Of a stretch of DNA of 64,000 bases, positions 45,990 to 55,824 are shown one piece after another; position 1 is the first letter of the stretch; each line of letters starts with the position of its first letter. Position numbers and translations under genes: made by a program. The DNA is from Flavobacteriales bacterium (GTDB lineage: Bacteria; Bacteroidota; Bacteroidia; Flavobacteriales_D; Parvicellaceae), in the NCBI GenBank assembly GCA_025210295.1, contig JAOASC010000026.1, positions 124,001 to 188,000 on the forward strand. Direction: 5' to 3'. The notes below the pieces were generated by a model. That model was not told where the DNA came from and made no database searches. It was given only the letters and a program-made list of their open reading frames with translations.

Positions 45990-48900
45990 TTATCTTTTTA
46001 TTAGTTTTTGCGAGTGTGTATTCTTTTGCGTTGTAATTGAAATGGTGTAAATACCAGGTTTTAATGTTGCTTCAGGAATATAAATCTTTGACGTGTTATT
46101 CAGTTCACTTGAGTAGATTCGTTGGCCTGAAAGGTTGGTGATGTTCAAATATCCATGTTTAATATTCTGAAAACACTGAATAGTAAAGCTTTCAGATGTA
46201 GGATTCGGAAAAATCGAAAATAACACCGTAGAGGACTCATCAATGCTAACACTGTTGATAAGTTTGCAGTTAGAAGTATCAACACAATTATTTAAAGAGA
46301 TTTCAACAGCGTAGTTACCATTGCTATAAGGGGTATAAGTCGCAGCATTAGCACCGTTGATAATAGCGAAATTATCGTCACAATTTAACCATTGATAACT
46401 GGCGTTTGTTTCGTTAGCTGTTAAATGAATACCAGATTGCGTAACAGAGGTGTCAATTGTTTGTATGGTAAGATTGATAGTGATAATACTATCACACCCA
46501 ACATAATTCGTAATGGTGTCGGTATAGGTTCCAGAGTTCATTATTGTTCTTCCACTAGGACTGATATAACTGTGGCACTCTTCAGTAGTTAAGGTACTGT
46601 AAGACTGTTGTATATTTAGGTTTATAGTGATAATACTGTCGCAGCCTGCAGTGTTGGTAATGGTGTCATTGTAGGTTCCTGAAGACGTGAATAGTTGTCC
46701 ACTAGGACTAGTATAACTGTTACATTCATCAATATATAGCGTGTCAAACGATTGTAAAATAGTTAAGTTGATGGTAATGATGCTGTCGCAACCGAGGTGA
46801 TTGATAATAGTGTCTGTATAGACTCCAGAAGCAGTCCAATTAACTCCACTTGGACTGGTGTAGTTGTTGCATTCATCAATATCAATAGAAGAGAATGAGT
46901 TGTTAATGATCAAATTAATTGTAATAATGCTGTCGCATCCGTAGAGATTAGGGATAGTGTCAAAATAAGTTCCTGATTGAGAAAGGGGGATTCCACTAGG
47001 AGTAACATAGTTGGAGCAAACTACAGTGTCAACGGTACTGTATGATTCGTGATTAATAATGGTTAACATTACAATGCTATCACATCCAGTATTACTGGTC
47101 AGTGTATCCGTATATACGCCTGCTGTGGTTAGTGGACTACCATTAAATAAGATGGTGTCACCTGTGCAAATGTCTTCAATTGTAGTGCTGTAGCTAGGAG
47201 GGCAAAAATTACAATTGCTGATTTGATTAGGACTAGAGAAGACATAGCCTAATTGAGGAAAGTTAGATTGATAGGTGGTGGAATAACCACTTCCAAAAGT
47301 AAAGATATGATTGTTGGAATTAATTGCAATACTATTAATCGGTCCGCCGTTGATATCACTCCAGTTACTGTCGGATATTTTAGTTGGAATATAAGCTTTT
47401 GAAAGGAAAGCAGAGTATGAAGTGCTATCTCCCACTTGTCCTCCATTGTTTCTCCCCCAAGCCCATAAGGATCCATCAGTTTGTATTGCAAGAGAATGTT
47501 CATAACCAGCAGCAGCCTTAATCCATCGATGTAAGGTGTCTATTTGATAAGGTATGCCTTTACTAGTAGTTGTTCCATCACCAAGTTGGGCGTAGAGATT
47601 TCTTCCCCAAGTCCAAAGTGTACTATCATTCTTGATTCCTACAGAGTGCATTCCTCCTCCATGAATTGTTACCCATTTATCGGTTCCAACTTGCATAGGA
47701 ACTCTTAAATTTCCTCCTCTTCCAGCTTGTCCATGTTGATCACTCCCCCAAGACCATAACGTACTGTCAGCTTTTATTCCAAATGAGTGTTTAGCTCCAG
47801 CATTGATGTAAACCCAGTTGGAATCACTTCCGATTTGAATAGGAGTGTGACGAGTAGTTGTTGTCCCATCGCCTAGCTGACCATTATAATTATATCCCCA
47901 AGCCCAAAGTGTACCATCGTTTTTTAGAGCTAGGGCAAACTCAGAGCCTGCAGAAACCATATTCCAAGTTGAGTCTGTCCCAACTTGTGTTGGGGTTGTC
48001 TTTTTGAAAACAAATGAACCTAATCCCAATTGTCCTCTTCCATTTCTTCCCCAAGTCCATAAAGTGCCGTCTGTTTTTGTTGCAACAGAAAAGAAAAAAC
48101 CATTAGCAATAGAGTGCCAAGTTGTATCGTTGGAGATTTGTATCGGTAATACAGCATGCGTATAAGTGCTACCATTACCCAATTGTCCATCATTGTTTTG
48201 TCCCCATGCCCAAAGCGTTCCATCTTCTTTAATGGCTAGAGTATGACCACTTTGGTAGGCCATACTAGATGTAGCTTTCCTCCAATGCATAGATGTGTCA
48301 ACAGGTTGGGGAGTGTTTTTGTTTTTACCGTTACCAAATTGAGCATGATTGTTTCTACCCCATCCCCATAGTGAACGGTTAGTTTGTAGAGCTAAACTGT
48401 ACAGATTTCCAGCAATAACTTTTTCCCAATTGTTTGCAGTTCCAATTTGAACAGGTGCTGTTTTATTGGTGATTGAATTGTCGCCAAGTTGCCCAAAGTT
48501 ATTGACCCCGACAGCCCAAAGCGTGCCATTGTTTTTGACAAAAAGAGCGTGATTTAGATGACTGCAATCTAGACTTTTCCAATCAGAATCATTTCCAACT
48601 CTTATTGGTGTTCTGTTGGAGTTATTCCATGTCCATAAGCTCCCATCGCTCTTAATACCATAATCGGTATAATTTCCTTTCGATACTGCTTTCCATTGTC
48701 CATTATCAATAGCCTGTGTTCCTCCTGAATTGATAAGCCAAAGTGATCGATCAGCTTTGATTCCAAGGCTTCTTTCTTTACCAGAACTAATCGCTATCCA
48801 AGTTGTGTCTGTTTCAATTTGAGTAGGTGAAGTCGTTCTATTACGTCCCCATGACCACAATGAACCATTACTTTTTAGTGCAATCATAAAATCAGGACCA

Positions 48901-49265
48901 CAAGAAATTGCTGCCCAATCTCTATTCATATCTAATTGGGTAGGCGTCCAAAGGTTGGTTGTTGTCCCATTACCTATTTGTCCATAAGAATTGTCTCCCC
49001 ATGTCCATAAAGCTCCAGAGTCTGTAATCGCAGCATAATAAGCAGTTCCTGTTGATACTGCTTTCCATTTTTGAGAAGAGTCAACGAGGTTAGGATGATT
49101 TAAGGTTCGTTCGTAGGTATACCTACTGCCTCCCCAGCGCCATAAAGAACTGTCTGATTTTATGGCAAGTGTTTGGTCGTATTTCGAAGCGACTTCAAGC
49201 CAACATTGGGCATTTAGATAATAGGAAGAAGTAAAAAATAATAAGACAAATAGTAGGATTTTCAT
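45990..49265 (-). CDS. RCC1-repeat secreted protein with GCDS modules and T9SS type A sorting domain
   Basis: A 1091-residue exported protein (signal KILLFVLLFFTSSYYLNAQ). Residues of about 20-680 hold a dozen or so RCC1-type propeller repeats of about 50 residues (LWAWGQNNDGQLGNGST, LWTWGRNGRGQLGLGS, LWAWGYNYNGQLGDGTTTT). They are followed by five modules of about 60 residues with the pattern CNxYxSPSG...SGTYxDTI...GCDSIITINL (about 690-980), a short Ig-like segment and the type A T9SS domain (FSIFPNPTSESFTIQ to NTHSQKLIKR). One GCDS module also occurs in the FG-GAP protein at 13424. Likely a cell-surface binding protein with two stacked propellers; the ligand is unknown. Confidence 0.87.
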   Translation of the reverse strand: MKILLFVLLFFTSSYYLNAQCWLEVASKYDQTLAIKSDSSLWRWGGSRYTYERTLNHPNLVDSSQKWKAVSTGTAYYAAITDSGALWTWGDNSYGQIGNGTTTNLWTPTQLDMNRDWAAISCGPDFMIALKSNGSLWSWGRNRTTSPTQIETDTTWIAISSGKERSLGIKADRSLWLINSGGTQAIDNGQWKAVSKGNYTDYGIKSDGSLWTWNNSNRTPIRVGNDSDWKSLDCSHLNHALFVKNNGTLWAVGVNNFGQLGDNSITNKTAPVQIGTANNWEKVIAGNLYSLALQTNRSLWGWGRNNHAQFGNGKNKNTPQPVDTSMHWRKATSSMAYQSGHTLAIKEDGTLWAWGQNNDGQLGNGSTYTHAVLPIQISNDTTWHSIANGFFFSVATKTDGTLWTWGRNGRGQLGLGSFVFKKTTPTQVGTDSTWNMVSAGSEFALALKNDGTLWAWGYNYNGQLGDGTTTTRHTPIQIGSDSNWVYINAGAKHSFGIKADSTLWSWGSDQHGQAGRGGNLRVPMQVGTDKWVTIHGGGMHSVGIKNDSTLWTWGRNLYAQLGDGTTTSKGIPYQIDTLHRWIKAAAGYEHSLAIQTDGSLWAWGRNNGGQVGDSTSYSAFLSKAYIPTKISDSNWSDINGGPINSIAINSNNHIFTFGSGYSTTYQSNFPQLGYVFSSPNQISNCNFCPPSYSTTIEDICTGDTILFNGSPLTTAGVYTDTLTSNTGCDSIVMLTIINHESYSTVDTVVCSNYVTPSGIPLSQSGTYFDTIPNLYGCDSIITINLIINNSFSSIDIDECNNYTSPSGVNWTASGVYTDTIINHLGCDSIITINLTILQSFDTLYIDECNSYTSPSGQLFTSSGTYNDTITNTAGCDSIITINLNIQQSYSTLTTEECHSYISPSGRTIMNSGTYTDTITNYVGCDSIITINLTIQTIDTSVTQSGIHLTANETNASYQWLNCDDNFAIINGANAATYTPYSNGNYAVEISLNNCVDTSNCKLINSVSIDESSTVLFSIFPNPTSESFTIQCFQNIKHGYLNITNLSGQRIYSSELNNTSKIYIPEATLKPGIYTISITTQKNTHSQKLIKR

Positions 49266-49365
49266 GTCACAAAGTTAAATAAATACGAGTAAACAAATGA
49301 TGAATTTTAAAGTAGAATACATCTCAAAATTTATTAGGTTCATTTTTTATTACAAGAAGTTTCTT

Positions 49366-49373
49366 TATATTTG
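49366..49373 (+). promoter_or_regulatory. Probable -7 element of the C10 peptidase gene
   Basis: TATATTTG, a perfect -7 box, 34 bases before the ATG at 49408. Confidence 0.55.
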
Positions 49374-49407
49374 ATTCTTCAACCATTTTTTTAAGTAAAC
49401 AACGCCT

Positions 49408-51942
49408 ATGAAATCTATAATTTTAACGCTTATTTCATTTCTTATATCATGGTTTACATTTGCAGGAGATGTAACACTTAATCAAGCTTTAGCAGTAGCA
49501 AAAACACATTTTGCCCAAGAGAAAAGGATGAATTTAAGTACTGTGAATGTTCATTTAGCAACTCAAAAAAACTATATAGATGTTGCTGGAGTTCAGCATG
49601 TAGCTTATTATGTCTTAAATGTAAACCAAAATCAAGGGTTTGTAATCGTCTCAGGAGATGATAAAACAATTCCGGTTTTAGGATATGTGGATCAAGGAAG
49701 TTATGATGCGCAAAAACTACCTAATGGATTGAGAAAATTAATGTTTGCTTATGCAAGGGAAGTTAAAAATATAGCCCAAGATTATCATATTACCACAACA
49801 GCATCTATTCGTAGCCAATGGCAAGATTTAGCTAATGGAGTTATCGCTCAAAATAGAGCAAGTAGTGTTAGTCCATTGTTAACGACCGAATGGAGTCAAT
49901 CTTCTGGAGGATATAATTTATTTTGCCCTACAGGAACACCAACAGGTTGTGTTGCAACGGCTACAGCTCAAATTATGAAGTATCATAACCACCCTGCTCA
50001 AGGAAATGGTTCTCATTCATATAACCATACAGATTTTGGAACGCTTTCAGCTAATTTTGGAGCAACAACTTATGATTGGGCAAATATGCCTAATTCATTG
50101 TCTGGTTCACCAACGCAAACTGAAAAAGAAGCTATAGCAACATTGATGTACCATGTCGGGGTTTCTTTAGATATGAATTATAGTCCAGGAAGTAGTGGGG
50201 CATTTAGTCGTTTAGTTCCAGATGCTTTAAAAGATCACTTCTCTTACGATAATAGTGCACAATTTATTAAAAGAAGCTATTATTCATTAACGTCATGGAA
50301 GAATAAATTAAAAACAGAATTAGATGTCGCTAGACCAGTTTATCACAGTGGTTTTTGTGCTAATCCACAGGCAGGCCATGCTTTTGTAATTGATGGTTAC
50401 GATACCGACGATAAATTCCATGTGAATTGGGGATGGGGTGGATATGCTGATGGTTATTTTGAGATTAACAACTTAAACCCAGGGTCAACTTATACTTTTA
50501 ACGATACGCAAAGTGCAATTATTAAAATTAAACCATTGGCAAATAATGTTGATGTGAGAATGTTTGGTGATATTATTGTCGCTCCTACAACTATTCCATT
50601 TAATGCTCCATTTACAGTTACAGCAGATATTGCAAATTATGGAAATGTCACTTATAGCGGTTCTGTCAAAGCTTCTTTATTCGATTTAAATGATGCCTTT
50701 GTAGGAAATGTTGAATTGCTAACTAATGTCACAATCGCGTCGAATGACTATGCTTCTTTGACTTTCTCTTCAACAGGGATGAATGTCCCTCCAGGGAATT
50801 ACAAATTAGGAATTTATGTTCAAAATACAGCTAACAGTACTTGGATGTTGGCTTCACCAGACGGCTTTACCAATCCTTTAGGTGTTTCGATTAATGGAAC
50901 GAATCCGCAAGGATTATTATCTAATGGTAATATTTTGGTAAACCCAGATCCAATCGAAAAAGATCAGCCTTTTCAGATAGAGTTTGATATTTTAAACAAC
51001 AGTGCTTTAGATTTTAATGGAGAAATTTCAATCGACTTACATGAACTAAATGGAGATTGGGTTACAGAAGTTCAAGGTGGAACATATTCAATCTTGGCAA
51101 ATGCTTCAGAGCACATTGTATACAATCATACAGGTTTAGACAATGATCCAGGAAGTTATAAATTCGTTATTTGGCATAAACCAAATGGAGGGAGTTGGGA
51201 AATCATAGCCGATGGAAATTACCCCAATTCGATTACCGTTGATATTGTAGGGTTGAACTTTTCAGTTAATGTGCCAGATATGTACGAAAACAACAATTCA
51301 GAAGCTATGGCCTATGAAGTCCCAGTGTCGTGGACACAAGATGAATTTACATTTTTATCTTCTACTTCAAATATACATTCGGTAACTGAGGATAGTAACG
51401 ATTATTATAAGTTTGAATTAGAACCAGGATATGAGTATACTGTTTATACAAGAGTGCATGATAATTACAGTTCATTAACTGGAATGTATACGAATGATGT
51501 GGTGTTTAAAGTTTATAATGGAACTAATTGGTCTAATTTTTATGATGATGGTGAGATGGATACCATTACCATTACGAACAATACAGCCACAAGTAAGTAT
51601 CTATTAGTTGATGTTGTACCATTTTTCTACAATGACTTAGGGACATACGACTTAGAAGTAAGTGTACAAAGAGCAGGTTTTGTTTCCATTGTTGAAGAAA
51701 ATTCAGTTGAGGTAACGGTCTATCCCAACCCTGTTTCAGAAGTTTTAAACATAGCTCTAAATGGTAACGTTGTGAGTGAAGTTACTTTAACATCAGCAGA
51801 AGGAAAGGTTATTCGTAAAGAAAATACACTTCAAGGAGAGTCTATACAGATGAATTTATCTGATGTATCAGAAGGTATTTATTACGTTAATATATTTGAT
51901 GGAAATACAGTGCTAACAAAGCAAGTGAATGTTGTAAAGTAA
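49408..51942 (+). CDS. Secreted C10 family cysteine peptidase (streptopain-like) with T9SS type A sorting domain
   Basis: An 844-residue secreted protease precursor. Signal peptide (KSIILTLISFLISWFTFA), then an inhibitory propeptide of the Spi type (about residues 20-145), then the C10 catalytic domain: nucleophile Cys181 in PTGCVATATAQIMKYH, His324 in AGHAFVIDGYD, and the conserved NWGWGGYADGYF segment. Two or three Ig-like/CARDB-type domains (about 380-610) and a pre-peptidase-like domain (about 620-750) follow before the type A T9SS sorting domain (VYPNPVSEVLNIAL to TKQVNVVK). The propeptide should keep the enzyme inactive until export. Related to Porphyromonas and Bacteroides C10 proteases such as PrtT in layout. 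Confidence 0.92.
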   Translation: MKSIILTLISFLISWFTFAGDVTLNQALAVAKTHFAQEKRMNLSTVNVHLATQKNYIDVAGVQHVAYYVLNVNQNQGFVIVSGDDKTIPVLGYVDQGSYDAQKLPNGLRKLMFAYAREVKNIAQDYHITTTASIRSQWQDLANGVIAQNRASSVSPLLTTEWSQSSGGYNLFCPTGTPTGCVATATAQIMKYHNHPAQGNGSHSYNHTDFGTLSANFGATTYDWANMPNSLSGSPTQTEKEAIATLMYHVGVSLDMNYSPGSSGAFSRLVPDALKDHFSYDNSAQFIKRSYYSLTSWKNKLKTELDVARPVYHSGFCANPQAGHAFVIDGYDTDDKFHVNWGWGGYADGYFEINNLNPGSTYTFNDTQSAIIKIKPLANNVDVRMFGDIIVAPTTIPFNAPFTVTADIANYGNVTYSGSVKASLFDLNDAFVGNVELLTNVTIASNDYASLTFSSTGMNVPPGNYKLGIYVQNTANSTWMLASPDGFTNPLGVSINGTNPQGLLSNGNILVNPDPIEKDQPFQIEFDILNNSALDFNGEISIDLHELNGDWVTEVQGGTYSILANASEHIVYNHTGLDNDPGSYKFVIWHKPNGGSWEIIADGNYPNSITVDIVGLNFSVNVPDMYENNNSEAMAYEVPVSWTQDEFTFLSSTSNIHSVTEDSNDYYKFELEPGYEYTVYTRVHDNYSSLTGMYTNDVVFKVYNGTNWSNFYDDGEMDTITITNNTATSKYLLVDVVPFFYNDLGTYDLEVSVQRAGFVSIVEENSVEVTVYPNPVSEVLNIALNGNVVSEVTLTSAEGKVIRKENTLQGESIQMNLSDVSEGIYYVNIFDGNTVLTKQVNVVK

Positions 51943-51965
51943 ACAGAAAATAAAAGAGAAATAAA

Positions 51966-52002
51966 AAAAGGCTCGTACAAATAATTAATGTACGAGCCTT
52001 TT
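51966..52002. terminator. Terminator between the C10 peptidase and the SpoU gene
   Basis: Perfect 14-base stem aaaaggctcgtaca / tgtacgagcctttt with a 9-base loop, between converging genes; A and T runs allow use in both directions. Confidence 0.85.
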
Positions 52003-52020
52003 GCTTTTTAGGTATTTGTT

Positions 52021-52554
52021 TTATTTTTTTATCGCTTGATTGACTAAATGCCAGGCAACGACACCATAACTAATCGATACATTTAAAGAATGCTTAGTTC
52101 CAAATTGGGGGATTTCAATACAGCCATCTGCAGCATTAATGACTTGTTGTTCAACACCTTTGACCTCATTTCCAAAGACAAGAGCAATAGGTTCGTTATT
52201 GTAGTTAAAGTTTTCGAGAGAAATAGTGTTTTCAGCTTGTTCAATAGCGTAAACTTTATAGCCTTTTGTTTGTAATACATCAACAACTTCTATAGTGTTT
52301 TCATTGTAAAACCAATCAACAGAATCAGTAGCGCCCAAGGCTGTTTTTTGAATTTCACGATGTGGTGGAGTAGCGGTAATACCACATAGATATATTGCCT
52401 CAATATTAAAGGCATCAGAAGTTCTAAAGAATGAACCAACATTGTTTAAACTTCTAATATTGTCAAGAATGACCACAATAGGTGTTTTGTCTTGTTGTTT
52501 ATATTCGTCTACAGAAACACGATTTAATTCCGTAAGTTTTAATTTCCTGTTCAT
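52021..52554 (-). CDS. SpoU/TrmH-family RNA 2'-O-ribose methyltransferase
   Basis: A 177-residue knotted SPOUT methyltransferase acting on tRNA or rRNA with SAM. Motif 1 is NNVGSFFRTSDAF, motif 2 ALVFGNEVKGVEQQVI, and motif 3 IEIPQFGTKHSLNVSISYGVVAW. It is the short form without the extra N-terminal L30e-like substrate domain of RlmB or TsnR. Specific target cannot be decided from sequence. Divergent from mutS across an 84-base gap that carries the mutS promoter. Confidence 0.92.
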   Translation of the reverse strand: MNRKLKLTELNRVSVDEYKQQDKTPIVVILDNIRSLNNVGSFFRTSDAFNIEAIYLCGITATPPHREIQKTALGATDSVDWFYNENTIEVVDVLQTKGYKVYAIEQAENTISLENFNYNNEPIALVFGNEVKGVEQQVINAADGCIEIPQFGTKHSLNVSISYGVVAWHLVNQAIKK

Positions 52555-52606
52555 AACTAATACAAAGTGTTGTTTTTTTAGAAAAGCAAAGTTAGCAGTC
52601 TATCGT

Positions 52607-52614
52607 TATATTTG
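52607..52614 (+). promoter_or_regulatory. Probable -7 element of the mutS promoter
   Basis: TATATTTG, perfect -7 box. Transcription would begin near 52621, so the TTG at 52612 cannot be the start codon, and ATG 52639 is chosen for mutS. Confidence 0.55.
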
Positions 52615-52638
52615 CTAACTAAACGTTATATAAATTGT

Positions 52639-55275
52639 ATGGCAACTAAAACAGCTAAGAAATCAACAAGTAAATCAAAAAAGGTAACTCCTTTGATGCA
52701 ACAATACAATCAAATTAAGTCGAAGTATCCAGATGCTTTATTGTTGTTTCGTGTAGGGGATTTTTATGAGACTTTTGGTCAGGATGCTGTTGTGGCTTCT
52801 AAAATTTTGGGAATTGTTTTAACAGCTCGAAATAACGGAGGATCAAATTTAGAGTTAGCCGGCTTCCCTCACCATTCGCTTGAAACGTATTTACCTAAGC
52901 TAGTTAGAGCTGGTCAACGTGTAGCGATTTGTGATCAATTAGAAGATCCAAAACAAACCAAAAAAATAGTAAAACGTGGGGTTACTGAATTGGTAACTCC
53001 AGGAGTTGCGTTTAATGAACAAGTGCTCGAAAATAAGAAAAACAACTTTTTAGCGGCTGTACACTTCGATAAGAAGCAAGTAGGGGTAGCGTTTTTAGAT
53101 GTTTCAACTGGTGAGTTTCTGGTAGCAGAGGGTGAAGCGAGCTATATTGATAAGTTATTACAGGGGTTTAATCCAAGTGAAGTTTTATTTCAAAGGAATA
53201 ACGATAAAAGAATTATTGAAAATTTCGGTGATAAATTTTACACTTATAAATTGGAGGATTGGGTTTTTACAGATGATTATAGCCAAGAAACCTTGCTAAA
53301 ACATTTTGGAACAAATTCATTGAAAGGGTTTGGGGTAGAAAACCTAACGACCGCAATTGTCGCTGCTGGAGCTGCTTTACATTATTTAGCAGATACACAG
53401 CACAGTAAGGTAAGTCATATTACGAATATTTCTCGTCTGGATGAGGACAATTATGTATGGTTAGACCGTTTTACTATTCGTAATTTAGAGTTGGTTTATT
53501 CTCATAACGAAGGGGCTACAACACTAATCGATGTTTTGGATGCTACAATTTCTCCTATGGGAGGAAGAATGCTAAAACGATGGGTAGTGCTCCCTTTAAA
53601 AGATAAAAAAGCTATAGATAGCCGTCTGGACGTAGTGCAATATTTTACAGAGCATCACGATTTTGTAGAAGATATTACGACACACCTCAAACGAATAGGT
53701 GATTTGGAGCGTTTAATATCGAAAGTAGCAGCAGCAAGAATTTCACCTAGAGAAACAGTGCACCTTAAGTATTCATTGTTAGCATTAGAGCCAATTAAAA
53801 CGTTATGTGAGCAATCAAATAATAAAGCACTTCAAAAAATAGCAGAACAGATAAATGTCTGTCAACTCATTAGTGAAAAGATTGAAAAGGAATTACAAGA
53901 TGATGCTCCTGTGATTGTTTCAAAAGGAAATGTCATTAAAGATGGGGTCAATCAAGAGCTCGATAGTTTAAGAGCAATAGCCTACAAAGGCAAGGATTAT
54001 TTATTGCAAATGCAAGAGCGTTTGATGGAGGAAACAGGAATAGGTAAGCTTAAAATTGCTTTTAACAATGTCTTTGGGTATTATATTGAAGTACGTCATA
54101 CACATAAAGATAAAGTTCCTGAAAATTGGGTGAGAAAACAAACGTTAACTCAAGCGGAACGTTATATTACGGAAGAGTTAAAAGAGTATGAAACAAAAAT
54201 ATTAGGAGCTGAAGAAAAAATTTTAGCAATAGAATCTAAGTTGTTTGAAGACTTAGTTTTTGCCATAGCTGATTATATTCAGCCCATTCAATACAATGCA
54301 TCGTTAATCGCACGATTAGATTGTTTGTTGTCCTTTGGGAAAATTGCTTTAAAAAATAATTATACTCGACCAACAATCAATGATTCGAAAGCTTTGGATA
54401 TTAGAGAAGGTCGTCACCCTGTTATAGAACAAAATTTACCATTAGGAGAGTCTTATGTAAGCAATGATGTCTTTCTAGATGATCAGTCCCAACAAATCAT
54501 TATGATTACTGGTCCAAATATGAGTGGTAAATCAGCATTGTTGAGGCAAACTGCTTTGATTACATTGATGGCGCAAATGGGAAGTTTTGTTCCTGCAAAA
54601 AGTGCTGATATAGGTATTGTAGATAAAGTATTTACTCGGGTAGGAGCAAGTGATAATATTTCGAGTGGAGAATCTACATTTATGGTGGAGATGAATGAAA
54701 CAGCTAGTATTTTAAATAACTTTTCAGATAGAAGTTTAGTCCTACTCGATGAAATTGGTCGTGGGACAAGTACTTATGATGGTATTTCGATCGCCTGGGC
54801 AATAGCAGAGTTTATTCATCAAAACCCTAAAGCAAGAGCAAAAACCTTATTTGCAACCCATTATCATGAGCTAAATGATATGGAAAATGCATTTGATAGG
54901 ATTAAAAACTATAATGTTTCGGTAAAGGAAATTAATAAAAAAATAATTTTCTTGAGAAAGCTAGTCAGAGGAGGAAGTGAGCATAGTTTTGGTATACATG
55001 TGGCAAAGGTTGCTGGAATGCCTAAACAGGTTTTAGACAGGGCAAATCAAATTTTAAAGAAGTTAGAAAAATCTCATGGTGCTGAGGAAATGAGTAACAA
55101 GACTAAAGAATTAGCAGATGAAGCTGGAATGCAGTTGAGCTTTTTTAAACTCGATGACCCAATTTTAGAACAGGTAAAAGAAGAAATCATTAACATAGAT
55201 ATCAATACATTAACACCTGTTGAGGCGCTAATGAAACTGAATGAGATTAAGAAATTGGTTGGAGGGAAAGTATAA
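52639..55275 (+). CDS. mutS: DNA mismatch repair protein MutS
   Basis: Recognises base mismatches and small loops and recruits MutL. It is 878 residues from ATG 52639; a short lysine-rich leader (about 18 residues) precedes domain I. The mismatch-wedge motif is GDFYETFG (Phe-x-Glu). The connector, lever and clamp domains follow (about 130-560). The ATPase has Walker [14 protein letters not shown] at about residue 625, the [10 protein letters not shown] segment, Walker [15 protein letters not shown] and the FATHYHEL switch. The C-terminal part ends in the family's dimer region. Monocistronic; no mutL beside it and no clear terminator behind it. Confidence 0.97.
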   Translation: MATKTAKKSTSKSKKVTPLMQQYNQIKSKYPDALLLFRVGDFYETFGQDAVVASKILGIVLTARNNGGSNLELAGFPHHSLETYLPKLVRAGQRVAICDQLEDPKQTKKIVKRGVTELVTPGVAFNEQVLENKKNNFLAAVHFDKKQVGVAFLDVSTGEFLVAEGEASYIDKLLQGFNPSEVLFQRNNDKRIIENFGDKFYTYKLEDWVFTDDYSQETLLKHFGTNSLKGFGVENLTTAIVAAGAALHYLADTQHSKVSHITNISRLDEDNYVWLDRFTIRNLELVYSHNEGATTLIDVLDATISPMGGRMLKRWVVLPLKDKKAIDSRLDVVQYFTEHHDFVEDITTHLKRIGDLERLISKVAAARISPRETVHLKYSLLALEPIKTLCEQSNNKALQKIAEQINVCQLISEKIEKELQDDAPVIVSKGNVIKDGVNQELDSLRAIAYKGKDYLLQMQERLMEETGIGKLKIAFNNVFGYYIEVRHTHKDKVPENWVRKQTLTQAERYITEELKEYETKILGAEEKILAIESKLFEDLVFAIADYIQPIQYNASLIARLDCLLSFGKIALKNNYTRPTINDSKALDIREGRHPVIEQNLPLGESYVSNDVFLDDQSQQIIMITGPNMSGKSALLRQTALITLMAQMGSFVPAKSADIGIVDKVFTRVGASDNISSGESTFMVEMNETASILNNFSDRSLVLLDEIGRGTSTYDGISIAWAIAEFIHQNPKARAKTLFATHYHELNDMENAFDRIKNYNVSVKEINKKIIFLRKLVRGGSEHSFGIHVAKVAGMPKQVLDRANQILKKLEKSHGAEEMSNKTKELADEAGMQLSFFKLDDPILEQVKEEIINIDINTLTPVEALMKLNEIKKLVGGKV

Positions 55276-55366
55276 GTGATTTGAGAATTAGATAATTAGC
55301 TGATTTGATGGTTGCTTGATCTTTATTTTGCGATATACTAAATAATTACTTAATTGAACATTAAGG

Positions 55367-55816
55367 TTAAACGTCTTCATAATTAGGAATCCCTTTTAAA
55401 TAAGCAAAACTATTTTTTATAAGGTCTATCTTCCCACAATATGTTTGTAGCCCATTGGTAAGGACAATGTATGGAGCTCCAATTTGAGCATTGTATCTTA
55501 AAGCTTGGTGGAAAGCCTCTTGGGTAATTTTTACAGATGGAGCTTTACATTCAATAATAGCAATGGGTCTAGCGTTATTATTGAATAGTACAGCATCAAA
55601 ACGTTGCTTCAAGCCATTTACGTTGACAAGTTTTTCAACAGCTATTAATGATTTTGGGTAGCCTTTTTCTTTCAAGACATACATTAATACATGTTGTCTT
55701 ACCCATTCTTCAGGGGTTAAAACCATCCATTTTTTTCGAAATTCATCAAAAATTAAGACTTTATCTTGTTGCCTTTTTATGGAAAAATCGTATTGAGGAA
55801 AGTTTAGTTCTTGCAT
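55367..55816 (-). CDS. Stand-alone HsdR-N-like PD-(D/E)XK nuclease-fold protein
   Basis: A 149-residue cytoplasmic protein matching the N-terminal nuclease domain of type I restriction R subunits (HSDR_N_2), without any helicase. The active-site set is intact: Asp74 in QRFDAVLF, Glu89 and Lys91 in IIECK, and the supporting QxxxY motif Gln104-Tyr108 (QALRY). No HsdM, HsdS or helicase gene is nearby, so it is not part of a restriction system here. Stand-alone members of this family are widespread in Bacteroidota. It is 8 bases from the SRPBCC gene upstream on the same strand and close to mutS and holA. Endonuclease or repair function is inference. Confidence 0.85.
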   Translation of the reverse strand: MQELNFPQYDFSIKRQQDKVLIFDEFRKKWMVLTPEEWVRQHVLMYVLKEKGYPKSLIAVEKLVNVNGLKQRFDAVLFNNNARPIAIIECKAPSVKITQEAFHQALRYNAQIGAPYIVLTNGLQTYCGKIDLIKNSFAYLKGIPNYEDV

Positions 55817-55824
55817 GTTTATCT

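Noticed and set aside
46440-47200. Evenly spaced repeats in the RCC1 gene as a regulatory array
   Set aside because: They are in-frame GCDS modules of about 180 bases and explain themselves as protein repeats.
55276-55366. Short similar words (gatttgagaatta, gctgatttgatgg) after mutS as a mobile repeat
   Set aside because: Only a loose, short, AT-rich repetition; no inverted repeats, transposase or second copy was seen in the window.
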